Shown here piece after piece: positions 1 to 5,067 of a stretch of 5,067 nt of DNA. The DNA comes from Sedimentisphaerales bacterium (GTDB lineage Bacteria > Planctomycetota > Phycisphaerae > Sedimentisphaerales > SG8-4): assembly GCA_016932895.1 (NCBI GenBank), contig JAFGCA010000622.1, forward strand, positions 1 to 5,067, read 5' to 3'. Made by a program: the position numbers and the translations under genes. The notes under the pieces were generated by a model, which saw nothing but the letters and a program-made list of their open reading frames with translations, was not told the origin of the DNA and did no database searches. The first letter of the stretch is position 1. Every line of letters begins with the position of its first letter.

Positions 1-1276
1 CGATCCCGACGCGAACGGCTTTCCAGTGGCCGATTCGAAGAGCCTGCTTGAAGGTCTCTCGGACATGCCCATAGTCCCAATAGAGGTATTCGTGGTTCCG
101 GGTCTGCGGCTGGCCGAGCAGCGCAGGCAGCATCGAGATCCCGTCGATGGTTTCGGGCACAGGCAGGCCGGCGAGCTCGGTGAAGGTAGGGAGAATATCC
201 CAGAACGCGAGAATCTCATCCGAAGTCTTCCCTGCGGGAATTCTGCCTGGCCAGCGGGCAATGAAAGGGACCCGGATGCCGCCTTCATAGAGGTCGCGCT
301 TGCCGCCGCGGAAGGGGCGGTTGCTCTGAAAAAACTCCACGGGAATGCCCGAGTCAAGGTAGGGGCCGTTGTCGGAGGTGAAAATGACCAGCGTGTTGGA
401 TTCGAGGCCGAGATCTCTGAGGCGGTCGCAGATGCTTCCCACGTCGGCATCCATGCGGGTAATCATGGCGGCGTAGTTCTTGGCGATCTGGGGCCAAGGT
501 CTGTCAGAATACGGCTCGTCCGAGGGAACGATGTAGTGTTCGGGAGTGTCCTTGTCGTAGTCGGAGAAGTGAGGAATCGTGTAGGAGAGATAAAGAAAGA
601 AGGGATTCTCGCGGTTCTTCTGGATGAAGTCGAGGGCTTTTTCGGTGAAGAGATCGTGGGTGTAATAGACGTTTTCGCCGCCGCGGTTTCCCTTGAGTTT
701 GCCCACTTCGTTTTCGATCACGACCTTCTGCAGCAGGACCACCTCGTCGTTTTCCCAGAGATAATCCGGATAATAGTAGTGGGCCTGATCCTGGTTGAGG
801 TGGCCGTACCAGTAATCAAATCCCTGGTAATTGGGAATGCCCCAGGAGCCCGGATTTCCCAGCCCCCATTTTCCGATGCCACCCGTGGCATAGCCGGCCT
901 GTTTAAGCTTCTCAGCGACAGTGAGATCATCCGGCCGCAGAAAGACGCCGTGCGGCAGATTGTCGCGTATGCGGTTGTGACCGTTGTGCATGCCGGTCAT
1001 CAGACTGCAGCGAGAGGGAGCGCAGACGGTAGAGCCCGCATAGGCTTGCGTGAAACGGATCCCCTCGTGAGCCAGCCGATCGAGGTTGGGAGTCTGGATT
1101 TTCTCCTGGCCGTAGCAGCCCAAGTCATTGTAGCCCAGGTCGTCCGCCATGATGAAAACGATGTTGGGACGAATGGAGGATGCGACGGCGCCACGTGCGA
1201 AGCGGTGCAAAGCAATCGAAGCCGTGCCCAAGGCCAGTGTCTTGATGAAGTCACGTCGGGTGGCCGGGCTATTCAT
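1..1276 (-). CDS. Tat-exported FGly sulfatase (arylsulfatase family), C-terminus cut by window edge
   Basis: This is a sulfate-ester hydrolase of the formylglycine (type I) sulfatase family. The reading frame is open from the ATG at 1276 to the window edge, giving 425 codons; the family usually runs to about 450-550, so only the C-terminal part is missing. Residues 6-12 are TRRDFIK, a twin-arginine export motif, followed by a short hydrophobic stretch and a possible AVA cleavage site at 30-32. The protein is therefore probably periplasmic or surface-located. PNIVFIMADDLG (37-48) carries the metal-binding Asp pair 45/46. CAPSR (85-89) is the C-x-P-S-R signature in which Cys85 would be converted to formylglycine. 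GKWGLG (135-140), His236 in TIPHF, SDNG (301-304) and Lys326 in RGGKRDLYEGG match other active-site positions of the family. RIGHWKAVR (414-422) near the edge is a typical sulfatase C-terminal motif. It is the second gene of an operon, overlapping the symporter by 8 bases. The substrate cannot be read from the sequence. Confidence 0.95.
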   Translation of the reverse strand, partial: MNSPATRRDFIKTLALGTASIALHRFARGAVASSIRPNIVFIMADDLGYNDLGCYGQEKIQTPNLDRLAHEGIRFTQAYAGSTVCAPSRCSLMTGMHNGHNRIRDNLPHGVFLRPDDLTVAEKLKQAGYATGGIGKWGLGNPGSWGIPNYQGFDYWYGHLNQDQAHYYYPDYLWENDEVVLLQKVVIENEVGKLKGNRGGENVYYTHDLFTEKALDFIQKNRENPFFLYLSYTIPHFSDYDKDTPEHYIVPSDEPYSDRPWPQIAKNYAAMITRMDADVGSICDRLRDLGLESNTLVIFTSDNGPYLDSGIPVEFFQSNRPFRGGKRDLYEGGIRVPFIARWPGRIPAGKTSDEILAFWDILPTFTELAGLPVPETIDGISMLPALLGQPQTRNHEYLYWDYGHVRETFKQALRIGHWKAVRVGI

Positions 1277-3185
1277 GGCAACACCTCTTTGTGTTGGCGA
1301 CAGAATTGACAGGGCGGACTCTCCCGCCAAAAAGACGAGTGAGAAAGATGCCGACGAGAAGGATGGTGAGAGAGCCCACAACGATGACCATGAAGGAGTG
1401 AAAGCGGCTGCGGAGGTGGTGCCAGAGATTGTCTCGGTACACGGTGGCGTCGGTGAGGGAATCGAGGGGGTAGGATCGGACGAGGGTCAGGATGCGGCCA
1501 TCGGGCGAAACTGAGGCGACCTGGAAGGATTGACGTCGAGCTTGAGAGTCGCCGGCAGCATCGTCAGCCGGGACCGACAAGAGCAGCGTGTCGCCGGCGT
1601 TGATTTGCCCCGGCGTGACGTCGCCATCGAGATACAGCGTGGTCCGGTTGGGGCCGAGGGACGCTCGACCGTCGACGCGGCCGAAGTACGTCGGCGAGAA
1701 AACCATCCAGGCAATGACGGCGAACCCGATGAGCACCGCCGTCACCGCCGCGGGATTGCGGGCGTGCCGTGAAATCATGCCCAGCAGAAACAGGCCAAGC
1801 ATCCCGCCGGAAAAAACGCTCGCCAGCGACCACCACATGTCCAGCGCACTTTCGGTGAGGCGGACGAGGACCAGCGCCATGGCAGTGCCCAGGACGCCCC
1901 AGGCGACCGTGCCGGCATAAAGGGCCAGCATACACTGTCTCTCGGTGGCGCCCTTCTTGAAAAACCGGACATAGTAGTCGTTCATGACAAGCGTGGCCGA
2001 CGAGTTAAGGCTGGTGGAAACGGTGCTCATGGCGGCCGCGAATATAGCGGCGATCAGCAGGCCGGTGAGGCCGGGAGGAAGGTGTTTGGCAATGAAGTGG
2101 GGAAAGACACGGTCCCCGACATCGCCGGCCGTAAGTTCTGAGGCGCGGCGGTCGAGTTCGGTTTTGTAGTCGGGCGTGAACGCGAGGGAACCGTCAGGAA
2201 GCTGCTCGTAGACGGGATCGACCCCAGACTGCATCAGCCGCTGCTGGGCGACAATCCGCTTGACGTCGGGTAGTTCCTTGTCGCCAGTGGTGTAGTAGAC
2301 GAACAGCGCCGTGCCGATGAAGAAAAACAGGGCGGAGACGGGAATGTATAGCAGGCCGCCAAGCCAGAGAGACTTGCGCGCTTCCCGGTCGTCACGCGAC
2401 GAAATGTACCGCTGGATGTAGGACTGGTCGATGCCGAAGTTCTGGAGGTTGATGAAGAGACCATAGATGAGCACGACCCAGAAGGTGGATTGGGCGACGG
2501 TGTCGAGACGGAAAGAGCCCAGAGAGAACTTGTTCTGTTCGGCCGCGACGCGAAAGACCTCCCCCGGCCCACCGTCGATGCCTAGCAGCATCACGACAAG
2601 GCACACCACCGCTCCCACCATGAGAACGATGGCCTGGATGGCGTCCGCCCAGATGACGCCAACGATCCCGCCCACGAAGGCATACAAAGTGACCGACAGG
2701 CCGGTCACCACGATGATCACTCGGATATCCCAGCCAAAAATGACGGCCAGCGGCAGCGCCATCAGGTACATCACGATACCAATCCGGGCAATTTGGGTCA
2801 GCAGATAGAACGTCGAGGCATAGACGCGAGCCCAGGCGCCAAAACGATGTTCCAGCAGGGCGTAGGCCGAAACCTCGCCGCTCCTGCGGTAGTACGGCAG
2901 GAACCAACGTACGGCGATCCACGTCGCAATAGGCAGCGCCAGAGAAAACACGAAAGGATTCCAGTTGTCCGCGAAAGACTTGCCCGGCAAGGCCAGGTAG
3001 CTGATCGAGGAAAGATACGTCGCGAAAATGCTCAGCCCGCATACCCAACCCGGCAACGAGTGATTGGCCGCCGTGAAACCCTCCCTCGTACGGGTCCGCC
3101 GATAGAAGTACAAGCCGATACCCATCGTCCCCACAAAGTAGGCGGCGAGCACGCACCAGTCCAGCAACGTGAAATGGGAGGCCAT
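1269..3185 (-). CDS. Sodium:solute symporter (SSS/SLC5 family) with two extra periplasmic segments
   Basis: This is a 638-residue inner-membrane protein of the SSS family, importing a solute with Na+. I count about 13 membrane helices, roughly at 7-27, 47-67, 76-97, 123-149, 154-172, 177-202, 232-250, 274-297, 372-400, 418-442, 449-470, 478-497 and 597-617. Family marks include GWVCGLSIFATYLSSISYL (46-64), YAFVGGIVGVIWADAIQ (168-184), and AAAMSTVSTSLNSS (383-396). In the last, Ala384, Ser387 and Thr388 align with the Na2-site residues of vSGLT. The basic YRRTR after helix 1 and the basic C-terminus fit the usual N-out/C-in topology. Two parts are unusual: a long loop at about 300-358, and an insertion at about 502-586 with alternating beta-like strands before the last helix. 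Both are predicted periplasmic. The ATG at 3185 has GGAAGGA ending 7 bases upstream. The solute is unknown; co-transcription with a sulfatase suggests a sugar or sugar acid. Confidence 0.93.
   Translation of the reverse strand: MASHFTLLDWCVLAAYFVGTMGIGLYFYRRTRTREGFTAANHSLPGWVCGLSIFATYLSSISYLALPGKSFADNWNPFVFSLALPIATWIAVRWFLPYYRRSGEVSAYALLEHRFGAWARVYASTFYLLTQIARIGIVMYLMALPLAVIFGWDIRVIIVVTGLSVTLYAFVGGIVGVIWADAIQAIVLMVGAVVCLVVMLLGIDGGPGEVFRVAAEQNKFSLGSFRLDTVAQSTFWVVLIYGLFINLQNFGIDQSYIQRYISSRDDREARKSLWLGGLLYIPVSALFFFIGTALFVYYTTGDKELPDVKRIVAQQRLMQSGVDPVYEQLPDGSLAFTPDYKTELDRRASELTAGDVGDRVFPHFIAKHLPPGLTGLLIAAIFAAAMSTVSTSLNSSATLVMNDYYVRFFKKGATERQCMLALYAGTVAWGVLGTAMALVLVRLTESALDMWWSLASVFSGGMLGLFLLGMISRHARNPAAVTAVLIGFAVIAWMVFSPTYFGRVDGRASLGPNRTTLYLDGDVTPGQINAGDTLLLSVPADDAAGDSQARRQSFQVASVSPDGRILTLVRSYPLDSLTDATVYRDNLWHHLRSRFHSFMVIVVGSLTILLVGIFLTRLFGGRVRPVNSVANTKRCCHE
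1284..1290 (-). promoter_or_regulatory. Ribosome binding site of the sulfatase, inside the symporter's 3' end
   Basis: On the minus strand AAAGAGG lies 7 bases before the sulfatase ATG (1276), within the last codons of the symporter. This fixes the sulfatase start. Because the symporter stop (TAG, 1269-1271) lies just inside the sulfatase, it also suggests translational coupling of the two genes. Confidence 0.7.
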
Positions 3186-3192
3186 TCGCCAA

Positions 3193-3199
3193 TCCTTCC
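3193..3199 (-). promoter_or_regulatory. Ribosome binding site of the symporter
   Basis: GGAAGGA on the minus strand ends 7 bases before the ATG at 3185. A second ATG at 3201 lies upstream in another frame and opens a non-homologous reading frame. The Shine-Dalgarno position and the clear membrane protein that follows decide for 3185. Confidence 0.7.
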
Positions 3200-3217
3200 A
3201 TCAGGGCCTTAAGGAAA

Positions 3218-3231
3218 GCTAAAACGCTATT
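3218..3231 (-). promoter_or_regulatory. Candidate operator, copy 1 (symporter/sulfatase side)
   Basis: Read on the minus strand this is AATAGCGTTTTAGC. It matches 13 of 14 bases of AATATCGTTTTAGC at 3809-3822 on the plus strand, upstream of the divergent aldolase. Both copies have the same orientation relative to their own gene, and both begin near the predicted transcription start (6 bases after the -10 here, 9 bases after it in the other copy). A shared repressor site is the simplest reading. The element has a CG centre like many LacI-family operators but is only weakly palindromic, so the regulator family is not assigned. Confidence 0.5.
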
Positions 3232-3237
3232 TCTCCC

Positions 3238-3266
3238 AGGGTACCGCCAAAAACCAGGGTCGTCAA
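3238..3266 (-). promoter_or_regulatory. Candidate sigma70-type promoter of the symporter-sulfatase operon
   Basis: On the minus strand TTGACG (3266-3261) is followed after 17 bases by TACCCT (3243-3238). The -35 matches the consensus at 5 of 6 positions; the -10 is weak. Transcription would start near 3231, giving a leader of about 45 bases before the symporter ATG. Support comes from resemblance to the promoter of the divergent aldolase gene, which has TTGACT, an 18-base spacer and TATCCT. Both -10 elements are followed by G, and both are followed by the same 14-base element. Confidence 0.5.
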
Positions 3267-3420
3267 CAGAAAAGGTCCCAATACCGGTCTGTCCCGCAAG
3301 ACCCGTGTAGGGAGAAAACGAGTCCTGTCGCAGGGCCCCGCTGACTGTCGGACCGAGCTGGAGGGCTCAAGGTCCCCAGAACGTAAGCTGCCTGCGAACC
3401 CAGGTGCCCCCAGACCAGAA

Positions 3421-3438
3421 GCCTGGGCCCAGCCAGGC
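3421..3438. repeat. Short perfect inverted repeat in the intergenic region
   Basis: GCCTGG, a 6-base loop, then CCAGGC can form a GC-rich hairpin. No T-run follows on either strand, so it is not an intrinsic terminator. It may be a protein-binding site, part of a structured leader, or chance in GC-rich DNA. Confidence 0.35.
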
Positions 3439-3572
3439 CGGCTCCGTCCGCACCGAGAATACTGGCCGCCAGGAAGCCTTGAACCCCAGCAGACCGCGGA
3501 AAAACCCCCAAATCCAAGCCCAACTCCGGAATTGACTACGAAACTCACCGCTCTTGTCCCCTTGCCTCAAGG

Positions 3573-3602
3573 CCACCAACCTTCCCTCCAAAACCACCCT
3601 CC
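3573..3602 (-). other. G-tract cluster on the minus strand (possible two-layer G-quadruplex)
   Basis: The minus strand carries eight runs of two or three G within 30 bases, separated by one to four A/T bases. Such spacing permits a two-tetrad quadruplex. It lies in the most strand-biased part of the intergenic region, upstream of the symporter promoter, so it would be in DNA or in an unmapped longer transcript. No function is established. Confidence 0.3.
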
Positions 3603-3769
3603 GCATCCGCCGACGTCCGGTAAAAGCACTAAGAACAGCCCTCCATCTCGCCCTCGCCGACAATCCCCCCTGCCTTGATCGCATCGGGGGCTCACGGCGC
3701 CCCTTCCGAGCCCGCTCGTCCTGTTCAATGCCCGTATAAGCATAAATCGTATTTTCTCCACTTTTTCGG

Positions 3770-3799
3770 TTGACTCAGCCTATCAGCAAGTGGTATCCT
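3770..3799 (+). promoter_or_regulatory. Candidate sigma70-type promoter of the aldolase gene
   Basis: TTGACT (3770-3775), an 18-base spacer, then TATCCT (3794-3799). The predicted start is near 3806, giving a leader of about 55 bases. It lies just after an AT-rich stretch (3735-3770) and matches the layout of the opposite promoter at 3266-3238. Confidence 0.55.
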
Positions 3800-3808
3800 G
3801 ATGAAGGG

Positions 3809-3822
3809 AATATCGTTTTAGC
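3809..3822 (+). promoter_or_regulatory. Candidate operator, copy 2 (aldolase side)
   Basis: AATATCGTTTTAGC, a 13/14 match to the copy at 3231-3218 on the minus strand. It sits at the predicted transcription start of the aldolase gene, where a bound protein would block RNA polymerase. The only mismatch is T versus G at position 5. Confidence 0.5.
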
Positions 3823-3861
3823 CACACAGGATCACGCCGCAAGAAGACGCGAGACAGACAC

Positions 3862-4890
3862 ATGCATGAGAAACTCCCGAACCATCCTCCTTTGACCATG
3901 CCCGTCCACGGCATCATCCCTCCCATGGTCACGCCACTGACCGACACGGGCCGTCTCGACGTCCCCGGCATGGAAACCCTCATTGAGCACATGCTCGTAG
4001 GGGGCGTAGCGGGCCTTTTTGTTCTGGGCACGACCGGAGAGGCTGCCAGTGTGCCTTCCGAACTCCGCAAGGAACTCATCGAACGCACATGCCGGCAAGT
4101 CGATGGCCGCGCACCTGTCTTCGTCGGCATCACTGACACATCCCTCGCAGCGGTCGCCGAACTCGGTCGCTGCGCCGCCGACTCTGGCGCCGACGCCGTG
4201 GTCCTCGCACCCCCGTTCTACTATCCCATCACCCAGCAGGAGCTGTATCAGTTTGTTGTTGCGTGCGTCGACCGACTCGCGCTTCCCCTGTTCGTTTACA
4301 ACATCCCTCCCAACACCAGGGTGGATTTCGCCCCGGAAACTGTCGAACGGCTCATCCAGCTGCCACAGATTCACGGCCTGAAAGACAGCAGCCATAACCT
4401 CGACTACCTCGAACGGATTTGCCAAATCGCAAAGCAACGCTCCGACTGGACCGTCCTTGTCGGCCCGGAGGAGCTTCTGCTTCAGGCCCGCAGGCTCGGC
4501 GCGCATGGCGGCGTCTGTGGCGGTGCGAATCTCTTCCCCCGCATCTACGTTCGACTGTCCGAAATCGCCTGCACCGGCCCGGAGGATGAAGTGCAGCGCC
4601 TTGACAGCCAGGTCCGCTGGCTCTGTCGGACAATCTACGCTCTCGAAGACCACCCTTGTGCGTTTCTCAAAGGCATCAAGGCCGCCCTCGCCATGGAAGG
4701 CATCTGCCGGGAGCACCTCGCTCCACCCCTCCAGCCGCTCGCCCCACGCGAACGCCAACGCCTCGTCCAGTATCTCTACGAGTTTCACCAGCAGCAATCC
4801 GCCGCCCGCCCGGACCGATTCGTCGTCCATCCCCAAGCCTCACCCGCAAAACAACCCGCTCGACCGACGACGACTCCTCGGCCACGATGA
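3862..4890 (+). CDS. Class I (Schiff-base) aldolase/lyase of the DapA-NanA superfamily, probably not a true DapA
   Basis: This is a 342-residue cytoplasmic TIM-barrel enzyme that would form a Schiff base with pyruvate or another 2-keto acid. Motifs: HGIIPPMVTPL (16-26) on the first strand, GTTGE (56-60) for the keto-acid carboxylate, Tyr146 in YNIPP as the proton-relay tyrosine, and Lys174 in GLKDSS as the Schiff-base lysine. VGPEELLLQA (200-209) and GGVCGGANLFP (216-226) follow. The Arg that binds the substrate carboxylate in E. coli DapA (Arg138, in YNVPSRTG) aligns with Asn151, so lysine biosynthesis is unlikely. The family is usually about 290-310 residues; extra length comes from a 12-residue N-terminus and a Pro/Arg/Thr-rich tail after about 312. 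I chose ATG 3862, although homology begins at Met13 (3898). Neither start has a strong Shine-Dalgarno, and only 3862 has purine-rich sequence upstream. It is transcribed divergently from the symporter-sulfatase operon. N-acetylneuraminate lyase-like or keto-deoxy-sugar-acid aldolase activity is possible but unproven. Confidence 0.92.
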   Translation: MHEKLPNHPPLTMPVHGIIPPMVTPLTDTGRLDVPGMETLIEHMLVGGVAGLFVLGTTGEAASVPSELRKELIERTCRQVDGRAPVFVGITDTSLAAVAELGRCAADSGADAVVLAPPFYYPITQQELYQFVVACVDRLALPLFVYNIPPNTRVDFAPETVERLIQLPQIHGLKDSSHNLDYLERICQIAKQRSDWTVLVGPEELLLQARRLGAHGGVCGGANLFPRIYVRLSEIACTGPEDEVQRLDSQVRWLCRTIYALEDHPCAFLKGIKAALAMEGICREHLAPPLQPLAPRERQRLVQYLYEFHQQQSAARPDRFVVHPQASPAKQPARPTTTPRPR

Positions 4891-4893
4891 CCC

Positions 4894-4922
4894 TTTTATC
4901 TCCCTGCCAGAAGCCGTATAAT
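4894..4922 (+). promoter_or_regulatory. Candidate promoter of the secreted-protein gene at the right edge
   Basis: A consensus TATAAT (4917-4922) lies 17 bases after TTTTAT (4894-4899), a weak -35. It begins 3 bases after the aldolase stop and would start transcription near 4929, giving a leader of about 72 bases. GAGGAG at 4937-4942 lies in this leader but has no start codon at a usable distance. The downstream gene may therefore be transcribed independently of the aldolase. Confidence 0.45.
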
Positions 4923-5000
4923 ACCCCCCTGAACGCGAGGAGAACGATCCGATACGCCCCAAAGGCATCAGGATTCTGGCTCCGCGGCTGATAACATGCC

Positions 5001-5067
5001 ATGAAAACACACGCCGCATTGCATAAACTCACGGTGGGCCTGGCCCTATTCGCTCTGCACGCAAACA
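5001..5067 (+). CDS. Start of a gene for a putative secreted protein (partial)
   Basis: Only 22 codons are visible before the window ends. They read as a plausible Sec signal peptide: a polar, basic start (MKTHAALHK) followed by a hydrophobic stretch (LTVGLALFAL) and a possible cleavage region around LHA. In-frame TGA and TAA stops at 4989-4994 make ATG 5001 the first start in this frame. No good Shine-Dalgarno is visible. A three-codon ATG-CCA-TGA at 4996-5004 overlaps the start. The product cannot be identified; an exported hydrolase or binding protein of the same pathway would fit the context, but that is a guess. Confidence 0.5.
   Translation, partial: MKTHAALHKLTVGLALFALHAN

Larger units (their letters stand above)
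3267..3769. other. Gene-free core of the divergent intergenic region
   Basis: About 500 bases lie between the two divergent promoters. Open frames here (for example minus strand 3219-3548 and 3367-3684, plus strand 3554-3739) encode low-complexity, Gly/Arg/Pro/Ser-rich peptides with no recognisable domain and no good ribosome site, so I call no gene. The plus strand is markedly C-rich and G-poor from about 3480 to 3670, unlike the flanking genes. The last part (about 3735-3770) is AT-rich and leads into the aldolase promoter. I see no tRNA, IS end, CRISPR or convincing terminator. A structured RNA or a decayed gene cannot be excluded. Confidence 0.6.

Noticed and set aside
310..340. Possible frameshift in the sulfatase at a run of six T (coding strand)
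   Set aside because: Reading straight through gives the conserved order SDNG, then FFQSNRPFRGGKRDLYEGG, so the frame is intact.
26..1309. 427-codon open frame on the plus strand
   Set aside because: It lies antisense to the sulfatase, whose catalytic motifs are intact in the other strand. The plus-strand peptide has no recognisable domain; long antisense frames are common in GC-rich genes.
2392..3201. 269-codon minus-strand frame starting at the ATG at 3201
   Set aside because: It overlaps the symporter in another frame. Its Arg/Gly-rich translation lacks membrane helices or motifs, and its ATG overlaps the symporter's Shine-Dalgarno.
3271..3379. Repeated AAGGTCCC (about 3272 and 3370) as direct repeats
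   Set aside because: Only eight bases match, with no regular spacing or further copies. Chance is the simpler explanation.
3687..3703. GGGGC/GCCCC hairpin considered as a terminator
   Set aside because: The stem is only 5 base pairs and no T-run follows on either strand. Neither flanking gene ends here.
3219..3761. Several small open frames in the intergenic region on both strands
   Set aside because: Low-complexity translations, mutually overlapping frames, no ribosome sites and no recognisable motifs.
3832..4836. 334-codon open frame on the minus strand
   Set aside because: It is antisense to the aldolase, which has all expected family motifs, and it would cross the aldolase leader. It is a codon-bias shadow.
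4937..4942. GAGGAG as the ribosome site of another small gene
   Set aside because: No ATG, GTG or TTG follows at a suitable distance, so no gene can be supported; the GAGGAG may be fortuitous.

Overview
The window looks like a sugar-catabolism locus from a moderately GC-rich bacterium, most likely of the Planctomycetes/Verrucomicrobia (PVC) type. That placement is inference. It rests on an FGly sulfatase with a twin-arginine export signal, a long sodium:solute symporter, and an aldolase whose motifs (GTTGE, YNIPP, GLKDSS, GGVCGGANLFP) resemble the DapA/NanA-superfamily paralogues common in that group.

Layout: positions 1-3185 hold a minus-strand, two-gene operon. The symporter comes first (3185 to 1269). 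It overlaps by 8 bases a sulfatase (starting at 1276) that runs off the left edge of the window. Positions 3186-3861 form a 676-base divergent intergenic region. It has a candidate promoter at each end and no convincing gene. On the plus strand, 3862-4890 encodes a pyruvate-type Schiff-base aldolase with a Pro-rich tail. A TATAAT-containing candidate promoter follows at 4894-4922. At 5001 a new gene begins with what looks like a Sec signal peptide and is cut by the right edge.

Likely teamwork (inference): the exported sulfatase removes sulfate from a glycan or sugar outside the cytoplasm, the Na+-driven symporter takes up the product, and the divergent aldolase cleaves a 2-keto acid derived from it.

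The most notable regulatory signal is that the two divergent transcription units carry near-matching promoter architectures: TTGAC(T/G), a 17-18 base spacer, TA(T/C)CCTG, then a 14-base element AATA(T/G)CGTTTTAGC over the predicted start site. This suggests one regulator controls both units. The most notable protein oddity is the symporter, which has two extra soluble segments, both predicted periplasmic, one of them a roughly 85-residue beta-rich insertion before the last membrane helix.
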